Positions 57,885-64,000 of a stretch of 64,000 bases of DNA are shown in pieces. The position numbers and the translations under genes were made by a program. The notes under the pieces are model-generated. The model saw only the letters and a list, made by a program, of their open reading frames with translations, made no database searches and was not told the DNA's origin. The DNA is from Euglena gracilis (lineage: Eukaryota; Euglenida; Euglenophyceae; Euglenales): NCBI GenBank assembly GCA_039621445.1, contig CP154955.1:7800241-7864240 (forward strand). The letters run 5' to 3'. Positions within the stretch are counted from its first letter, which is position 1. Every line of letters begins with the position of its first letter.

Positions 57885-58075
57885 GGCCAATGGACGTTCC
57901 CTTAGCCAACTTTGGCCAATTTCGGCAAGGGCTCAGAAAACCTCCAAAAACGTCCGTTTTGAAAATGTTAAAAATTGCCGGATAAGAAAAAGTCATGACC
58001 AATCCAAAAATGCACAAAAAATCGACCAATTTTGCACAAATCAAAAATTATGGGGTCGGGGTCCTCGAGCCCGCC
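57885..58075 (+). repeat. GGCCAATTTCGGCAAGG repeat, copy 2
   Basis: It matches 44930-45100: TTTCGGCAAGG, AAAACGTCCGTTTTGAAAAT, GCCGGATAAGAAAAAG, GGGGTCGGGGTCCTCG. It lacks the poly-C/G edges with CTATTTG. Confidence 0.75.
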
Positions 58076-58207
58076 ACCTCTTTTTTGTAGTAATGCCAAA
58101 ATTTGGTCTCTTTACCGGTTGAGCAATCTTTGTTATTGAAATAATTTGTGGACAAAAATCCTTCACAATGACTATAGAATGACCCAAAATACTACAAAAA
58201 GGGGGAC

Positions 58208-58330
58208 GGACGCCGGTTCTGTCCTGAACCCGGCGTGCCGGGTTCAGGACAGAACCGCCGTCCGCCCCCCCCCCCCTGTTTAAAGCGGCGTTTTAGAGAC
58301 GCCGAGTTCAGAACAGAACTGGCGTTCACC
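58208..58330. mobile_element. ACGCCGG / GGTTCTGTCC family, copy 3
   Basis: GACGCCGGTTCTGTCCTGAA, GGGTTCAGGACAGAACCGCC and GTTTTAGAGACGCCGAGTTC around a poly-C block. Confidence 0.7.
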
Positions 58331-58446
58331 CCCTTCGGGCAAAGGAGCACTTAGAAATACGTTCACCAGTGTTCCCCTTTAGGTCCAGTAGGGAACAGCC
58401 AAAATTTCCCAAAGTTAATTCCGAAGAAAACCCAGGGGGTTGGGGG

Positions 58447-58943
58447 CATACTTGCAGTTAGTGCGACCGGAAAAAATGTTACCGTGCGCCGCGACCACCG
58501 CGGAAATTTTTTTTGTAACCGGCAGCGCCGCGGCAAAATTTTTTCTGTGCGCCGCGAATGCCGCGCCACTGGTTTATGTGTGCGCCGCGACCGCCGTGGA
58601 AACTTTTTTTTGGAAAAATTCAACGGGTGGGACTGGTGCTACCTTGGCAACACTTTGTTTTGCCAAAGCCCGGGTGAGCACCTTCTATCAATCTAATTGT
58701 TTCCACCAAAAAAATGTTGGGTGTTGTGTTGCTGCCAATACGTTCTTGAGCTGCGGGCAGAAAAAAAATTTTTGTGCCGCAACCACCGCGGAAAATTTTT
58801 CCGCTTGCGCCGCGACCACTGCAGCAATAAATTTTGCTCGTGCCGCGACAGCCGCGGCAAAAATCTTTCTGTGCGCCGCGACCACCGCGGAAAAAAAAAT
58901 TGCGCCGCGGCAGGAGCGCCGCGGCGCACTAACTGCAAGTATG
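58447..58943. mobile_element. CGCCGCGG-rich inverted-repeat element, copy 2
   Basis: The ends CATACTTGCAGTTAGTGCG and CGCACTAACTGCAAGTATG are perfect 19-bp inverted repeats. The interior has about nine degenerate units of TGTGCGCCGCGACCnCCGCGG followed by A/T-rich spacers, interrupted by non-repeat sequence (58615-58740). Confidence 0.85.
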
Positions 58944-58954
58944 GTTGGGGGTTC

Positions 58955-59445
58955 CAGCCCTATTCTCCAACCGTATTTCTGAGAAAAACCGAGTGGGGTC
59001 CAGCCAAAATTTCCCAACCGTGATACAATGAAAAAACCCAGGGGGGTCCAGCCAAAGTTTCCCCACCGTATGACTAAAAAAGCCCAGGGGGGTCCAGCCA
59101 ACATTTATCAACCGTGACTCTTGCAGTTTCTCAGGTGGGGGGAGGATTGCTAGGCATACGATTACCGAGCAAAACATATTGCCGGCAAGGAAACACATTA
59201 CGGAAATTTTGACTGGAACCCGCTGCGTTTTTTCAGAAGTACGGTTGGGAAATTTTGGGTGGACCCCCCCTAGGTTTTTTCAGACATACGTGAACCCGCC
59301 CTGGGATTATTCAGAAATACAGTTAAATGTTGACTGCCCACCCCTGGGTTTTTCTTAGAATAACGGTTGGGAAATTTTGGCTGGACCCCCCCCCCAGGGT
59401 TTTTTAGAAATACGGTTGCTAAATGTTGGTTGGACCCCCGTGACC
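58955..59445. repeat. About 68-bp repeats GGGGTCCAGCCAAAATTTCC, in both orientations
   Basis: Units at 58990-59110 read GGGGTCCAGCCAAaaTTTCC, CAACCGT, then AAAAAnCCCAG. From 59235 the same unit appears reversed (ACGGTTGGGAAATTTTGG, TGGACCCCCC). Together they form a large, imperfect inverted repeat. Confidence 0.7.
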
Positions 59446-59595
59446 TAGCCACAGCCTTGCACCGTCAATCTCCCTTCAAGGTCATGTTCATCATTGGTGG
59501 AGGTTGCTGTTTTGTCCATTTGAAGTCATTTTTCACTAATTTTTGTCAACTATGCCAATTTTAGACTTTTTTTGACCAATTCCGACCATTTCGGC

Positions 59596-59732
59596 CTTAA
59601 ACCGGCGTTTGAGACGCCGGGTTCAGGACAGAACCGGCTTCCCCCCCCCCACGGGTTTTCCGGACGCCGGTTCTGTCCTAAAACCCGGTGTTAGGAACGC
59701 CGGTTCTGTCCAAAACCCGGCGTCCGGTTTGG
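59596..59732. mobile_element. ACGCCGG / GGTTCTGTCC family, copy 4
   Basis: Almost identical in layout to 49957-50092: ACCGGCGTTTGAGACGCCGG, poly-C, CGGACGCCGGTTCTGTCCTA, AACGCCGGTTCTGTCC, CCCGGCGTCCGG. Confidence 0.8.
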
Positions 59733-60224
59733 GACTGTATTTTGAGTTTGATGATGGTAGGCAGTGCCCAAATAACAGGGTAGGGGGGATGTGGCAATGA
59801 CACGTTTTCCATTAAGGCTGTGTTTATAGCAACATGGCTTTGGTCAAAGTCTGTGTTTCTAAACACAGGGGGTGTTCCCCCCGCGTCCCCCCCCCCCCCG
59901 CGTCCCCCCCGCGTCCCGGATTTTGGCCGGGTACGTTTTTTGGTCGACCAAAGGAAAATTACATACAAATTTAGGTGACGCCAAAGAAAACGTGTGGGGG
60001 TGGTCGGGCCACAGTTCCCCCCCCGCGCCCCCCCCCCCGCGTCCCCCCCCGCGTCCCCCCCCCGCGTCCCGAACCACCCCCACAGACTTTGACGTGCCGA
60101 AGTCCGTGTTTAGAAACACAGACTTTGACCTAAGTCTGTGTTTCTAAAAACGGACTCCGACCAAGAAAACTGTGTTCACAGTATTTGGACCCTAAAACAT
60201 CCCAATGATGTAGAAATAAAGGAC

Positions 60225-60760
60225 TTTGGGGGGGTCAATTTTTGGGCTTTGGCGCCTTCGGCGCCAAGAGAAAATGGCCAATTTGAGGGGGGGGGGGACA
60301 CATTTGCCAAAACGGCCATTGTGAGGGAGGGGACACTTGGGGGGGGGGTCAATTTTTGGGCCTTGGCGCCTTCGGCGCAAGAGAAAATGGCCACTTTGAG
60401 GGGGGGGGGAACAAATTTGCCAAAACAGCCATTGTGAGGGAGGGGACACTTGGGGGGGTCAATTTGGGCTTTGGCGCCTTCGGCGCCAAGGCCACTTTGA
60501 GGGGGGGGAACAAATTTGCCAAAACGGCCATTGCGAGGGAGAGGACATTTGGGGGGGGTTAATTTTCGAGCTTTGGCACCTTCGGTGCCAAGAGAAAATG
60601 ACCACTTTGAGGGGGGGAACAAATTTGCCAAAACGACGGGGAGGGGACACTTTGGGGGGGTTAATTTTTGGGCTTAGGCTTATTCGGCGCGAAGAGGAAA
60701 TGACCACTTTGAGGGGGGGGGGCAAATTTGCCAAATTTTGGACCACTCTGAGGGGGGCAT
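60225..60760 (+). repeat. Five tandem units with GGCGCCTTCGGCGCC hairpin
   Basis: Units of about 95-115 bp repeat: poly-G, TCAATTTTTGGGCTTTGGCG, CCTTCGGCGCCAAGAGAAAA, TGGCCACTTTGAGGGGGG, AACAAATTTGCCAAAACGGC, CATTGTGAGGGAGGGGACAC. Anchors fall near 60245, 60362, 60473, 60572 and 60678. Compensating changes (GGCACCTTCGGTGCC) keep one stem paired. Confidence 0.85.
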
Positions 60761-60779
60761 TTTGAGGGGGGGGGTGAGG

Positions 60780-60998
60780 GTGTTTTTTTTCTGTACCAAG
60801 TGGTCCAGAGGGTGGTTCCCCAAAAATATCACCATGCAAGGTTAGGTAACATCTTTGGTGCTCATCAACTTTTTGGAGCCTACCAAAGAACTCTTGGATC
60901 GTGGGTGCAGCGCCCAGAGCATTCTCATCAACGTTCCAAAGTGCAATAGGCAAAATGGGGCATGCAAAAGGAAGGAGACGTTGTAAATCTTGTGTCAT
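60780..60998 (-). CDS. Coding-like ORF inside the 1.45-kb element
   Basis: The ATG at 60998 opens MTQDLQRLLPFACPILPIAL, then WNVDENALGAAPTIQEFFGR and LQKVDEHQRCYLTLHGDIFG. The sequence is complex and coding-like, unlike its surroundings. Beyond about 60780 the frame crosses the tandem array and is not trusted. It may be a fragment of an element-encoded protein. I do not recognise the family. Confidence 0.35.
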
Positions 60999-61266
60999 CT
61001 TTCACATAGTTCACCATGTTTAACGGTAACGTTACCACTATTTCGAAAGGATTCTAGTTCGGAAGACCACAGACGGCGGCCAAAATCTGCCCGGCGGCCA
61101 CATATTCTTTTTCCGAGGTTTTCGGCCGTTCCAGGTCTGTGCAGTGGATCCTAATTCAGCTTCGCTTTTCCCCAAAAAATCTGTCGTCAGTCTGCCGTCC
61201 GTCGTCGAGGTTGCGAAACACAGACTTTGACCAAAGCCATGTTGCTTTATAAACACAGCCTTAAAT

Positions 61267-61350
61267 AACTGCGTCTTAAACGCAGACTCTGACCTGAGTC
61301 TGCGTTTCAAAACGCAGACTCAGGTCAGAGTCTGCGTTTAAGACGCAGTT
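61267..61350. repeat. Perfect palindrome, 41-bp arms, 2-base loop
   Basis: The arms begin AACTGCGTCTTAAACGCAGA and match perfectly over 41 bp. Each arm also contains its own CTGCGTTT/AAACGCAG repeats. It abuts the right end of the 1.45-kb element. Confidence 0.92.
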
Positions 61351-61396
61351 CTTGACATAGAGTGTTGGTCGGGGTCGGTTCCAGGTCCAAAAAAAA

Positions 61397-61790
61397 GTGA
61401 AACCAAGAGCACCAGAAGTGAAAGTGTTGGACAATGCAGACCAGATGCACGCAAAGATGCAGGCAAAGATGCATGCAAACACCAAGTGGGATTCTTGGTT
61501 TGACGTGCGGAGGTTCAACATCATTGTTGGCCTACAATTTGGGTCAGAGGTCAGAGGTCAGAGGCGAGAGAGATTGCAAGAGCTCAGGGTGGGCAACTTC
61601 CACCCAGGGGAGACCGAGGATGGAACAAGAATTATCACTGTCAAATTTGGAAAAATGAAGAATCTGCAGGGTTCCTCTTCAAAAGACAACCACGATCAAC
61701 TTTTCCTCCCCCATGAGGATGAATGCCTCTATCCCTTGGCTGCACACACCCGCCAGATTGGCCGCCGCGAGGATGAAGCACCCCCATGGG
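61397..61790 (+). pseudogene. Tyrosine-recombinase-like fragment (tentative)
   Basis: The open frame contains NIIVGLQFGSEVRGQRRERL, QELRVGNFHPGETEDGTRII and TVKFGKMKNLQGSS, then LFLPHEDECLYPLAAH. A hydrophobic helix, an Arg-containing ELRxxNF-like strand, a G-rich turn, a Lys-containing strand and a P-L-x motif in this order resemble the start of tyrosine recombinase catalytic domains in eukaryotic transposons. The His-x-x-Arg and Tyr parts are not visible, so it would be a remnant. MULE or other origins remain possible. Confidence 0.4.
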
Positions 61791-61989
61791 GGGGGTCACC
61801 CGCCTCAGGACAAAGGCGGCCACCCCCCCCCACCCGCCTCCGGACAAAGGCGGCCACCCCTAAATCCACTGTTGGGGGTAGCCGCCTTTGTCCAAGACTG
61901 GAGGGGGGGGTGGCCGCCTCAACCCTCCCCCACTGAGCCTAGCATAGCCAAGAAAAAAGCAGTTTTTTGAGCAAATGGCCCAAAAATAC

Positions 61990-62170
61990 CACCCCCCCCC
62001 CTTTATTGTCCCACCGACCTGCCCCCGGGAGGCCCGACCGGACAATAAAGGGGGGGGGACAATAAAGGGGTACCAAAGGAATTTCATTGGCCGGGCCAAA
62101 AAAAACCCCCGTCGGCCGGGGCCCAGGGACAATAAAGGGGGGGGGGACAATAAAGGGGGGGGGGGGTGGT
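61990..62170 (+). mobile_element. GTCCCACCGACC element, copy 2 (ACAATAAA form)
   Basis: It has the same layout as 56055-56200. Every ACAATATGGGG phrase is replaced by ACAATAAAGGGG, both at the ends and internally. Confidence 0.75.
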
Positions 62171-62573
62171 AGCCAAAAATGACCTCTTTTTGGACCCGAA
62201 AATGTGCCGTGCGCCGCCCGCTCGGCCGCCCTCGGACCCCCCCCCCCCTCAGCTCCCCCCACTGTGCCTTAGCCTCCCATGACTTTTAAGGTTGGCAAAA
62301 GGATTCACATGCCCTCCCCAGGCTTCTTTTTAAGACCCCCCGGGGGGGTTTTGGGCCCGTTTTGGGCAATTTTGGGCCCGTTAAAGGCAATTTTCAAAAT
62401 TTTCGGTGCTTCGCGCCGAAAAGGTATACCCGGAGCCTGCGGCACGGGAGGGTGGCCACTTTGAGGGGGGGTGAGGGCAGCTCGGGGGGGGGGGGGGGGC
62501 TCGGCTTCTTTTTTCAGTCAGAAGACCCCCGCATAGTGCTCCCCCCAGGCCAGGTCCGGGAGCCGGGGAGGTA

Positions 62574-62740
62574 CTTTCAGCGGTGAAGTTCACTGGTGAA
62601 CTTCGCCGTTTTGATGGCTGGGGGTGAAAATTTGATGGGTGAAATTTTGCCCAAAATGTCGTTTTTTTTTGGCCATTTTTGGCCAAAAAGAGTGCTCTTG
62701 TGGTGAACTTCACTGGTGAAGTTCACCATTGGGTTTGGAG
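62574..62740. mobile_element. TTCACCGGTGAA element, copy 2 (reverse, shorter)
   Basis: GGTGAAGTTCACTGGTGAAC, GATGGCTGGGGGTGAAAATT, GGGTGAAATTTTGCCC, TTGGCCATTTTTGGCCAAAA, GGTGAACTTCACTGGTGAAG. This is the reverse complement of the core of 47080-47400. Confidence 0.7.
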
Positions 62741-63473
62741 GGGTAAGGTTGGGACGACTGGTCGACTAGTCGATTATTCGTTCGGGACCCCCGAACAGGA
62801 TTGATAGTTCATGTCCAAAAAGAATAGTCGTGAACGAATTTGCCTCTTGCAAAACTGGACTGGTGCACAACATTCAGGGGTAATTCTGCACAGAAGCCAA
62901 ATTGCATGCAAAAATATGCCACAAGGGAGTTTTTTTTATTTTTTTTTTAGTTTTTGTTTTTTTAAGATGTTTTGTTATAATAACTTCTATTCTACAATTG
63001 CTATACCAGGTCATATTAGATTTATTCAGCAGGGGCACCGGGCAGCTCGCTTCGCTCGCTCACGCCCGGCGCCCCTGTGGAAACTGCTAGTGTCGGTCAA
63101 TTTTTCCAAAACCTGTTTTGTCTGGGCCACACGCCTGCCTTGAAATTCACTTCGCTCGCTCGCGCCCAGCGCCCCTGCATCTGCCAGTGTCGGTCGATTT
63201 TTGTATGAAAAATTCTTAAATAAAAATATTAAAATAATTGTTAGTTAATGTATGTAATTATATATTATTTTATAGGAAATAAATGATGGATCTGTACTTG
63301 TTCCTGTATTGTTATAATATTAATAATTAGTAATACATCAACTGATAATAATGGTATTTGGTTAAAAAGGATGAGCGGGTATGTAATTACTACACATATT
63401 TATATACCTACTTTAGTATATATTATAATGATAAATATAATACGACCTGGTATAGCATTTATTGAATACCATG

Positions 63474-63626
63474 CCCCCCCCCATATTTGTACCCCCCCAC
63501 GGGGTACCCCCCCACCATGGACCATGACCTTGGCCGCCCCCCATATTGTACCCCCCCCATAATGTACCTCCACCCCAGAAAATGGCTCCCAGGGGGGGTA
63601 CAATATGGGGGGGGGGGGGCATGGTA
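63474..63626. mobile_element. CCATGCCCCCC / TTGTACCCCC palindromic element
   Basis: The left end ATACCATGCCCCCC, poly-C, CATATTTGTACCCCCC is mirrored by GGGGGTACAATATGGGGG, poly-G, GCATGGTAAT on the right. Internal copies of CCATATTGTACCCCCC occur. It interrupts A/T-rich sequence. Confidence 0.75.
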
Positions 63627-63865
63627 ATATCTATTCACCATTTATATTATATTATTTATAACATTAATATTATGTCATTTAAATAAGGTGGAATGGAGCA
63701 AAGAAAACTCTAGGGTGAAAATAGTCGACTATTCGTCGGATAGGGGAGATTAATTGGTTTTATTCGTTCACGAGGTTGAACGAACACTATTCTACTAACC
63801 TCAGTAGGGGATGGGGTTCGGGACCCCCGTGAAGTTTCTACATGAAAATGGGGGGGGGGGTTCTG

Positions 63866-63915
63866 TCGTGAACCCGGCGTCCAGGGACGCCGGGTTTCTG
63901 ATAGAACCGGTGTTC
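63866..63915. mobile_element. ACGCCGG / GGTTCTGTCC family, copy 5 (fragment)
   Basis: TTCTGTCGTGAACCCGGCGT, then GGGACGCCGGGTTTCTGATA and GAACCGGTG; a short, more diverged version bounded by poly-G. Confidence 0.6.
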
Positions 63916-64000
63916 CCCCGGAAACGGGGTTCAATCACGATTCCCCATGTGAAAACGGGGGGGGGGGGTAGGCGTCCCCCGGTTTTGCACGGTGAGTGAT

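Larger units (their letters stand above)
59813..61264. mobile_element. 1.45-kb element with about 50-bp inverted repeats and TTAA ends
   Basis: The left end TTAAGGCTGTGTTTATAGCA, then ACATGGCTTTGGTCAAAGTC, is repeated in inverse at the right (GACTTTGACCAAAGCCATGT, ending AACACAGCCTTAA) with one 2-base indel. Inside are poly-C CGCGTCC repeats, a five-unit tandem array (60225-60760) and an open frame on the minus strand at 60998. TTAA at both borders would fit a piggyBac-type target duplication, or the TTAA may be part of the repeat. Confidence 0.75.
62175..64000. other. Gene-free right end
   Basis: I see no supported exon. It contains a CTTCTTTTTAAGACCCCCC repeat (62325-62420), a duplicated TCGCTTCGCTCGCTC segment (63045-63180), an A/T-rich island (about 63190-63470), a palindromic element (63474-63626) and an ACGCCGG-family copy (63866-63915). 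Confidence 0.55.

Overview
This is nuclear DNA from a eukaryote, most likely a unicellular protist or alga. Coding sequence occurs as short islands (45-240 bp) bounded by intron-like signals, separated by long stretches of microsatellites, homopolymer G or C runs and short inverted-repeat elements. There are no bacterial-style operons, no tRNA or rRNA genes that I can recognise, and no CRISPR array. Nearly every long ORF is a shadow of a simple repeat. Real genes had to be rebuilt from exons by reading splice sites and codon phase. I cannot name the organism. The head-to-tail, single-strand gene order and probable GC-AG introns recall dinoflagellates, but that is inference only. || Layout: all eight gene models lie on the minus strand, head to tail, from 48.0 kb down to 2.4 kb. 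(1) TRAP-alpha (SSR1), 9968 to 2357, eight phase-compatible exons, the firmest identification. (2) A small predicted mitochondrial protein, 15897 to 11549, four exons. (3) An F-box-like, membrane-segment gene, 24694 to 16931, seven exons, 5' end not certain. (4) A gene of unknown function, 31029 to 25933. (5) A membrane protein, 33425 to 31563. (6) An unknown soluble protein, 37191 to 35231. (7) An unknown gene, about 39800 to 38659. (8) A secreted or ER thioredoxin-fold (PDI-like) protein with a CPPC motif, 48049 to 40862. Genes 1 and 8 both point to the ER secretory pathway; I see no evidence that the others act with them. || From 48 to 64 kb I find no host gene. This part holds transposon remnants (hAT BED finger, hAT core, hAT C-terminal domain, a tyrosine-recombinase-like ORF) and a dense collection of inverted-repeat and tandem-repeat families. 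|| The most unusual aspect of the window is its repeats. At least a dozen families of short elements (about 100-1500 bp) have terminal inverted repeats or palindromic structure, are edged by poly-G or poly-C runs, and often carry a GGCGCC-TTC-GGCGCC type hairpin. Many copies sit inside the introns of the genes. Families recur across the window in both orientations, some as long and short versions of one element. I have not matched them to any named family and cannot run a search.
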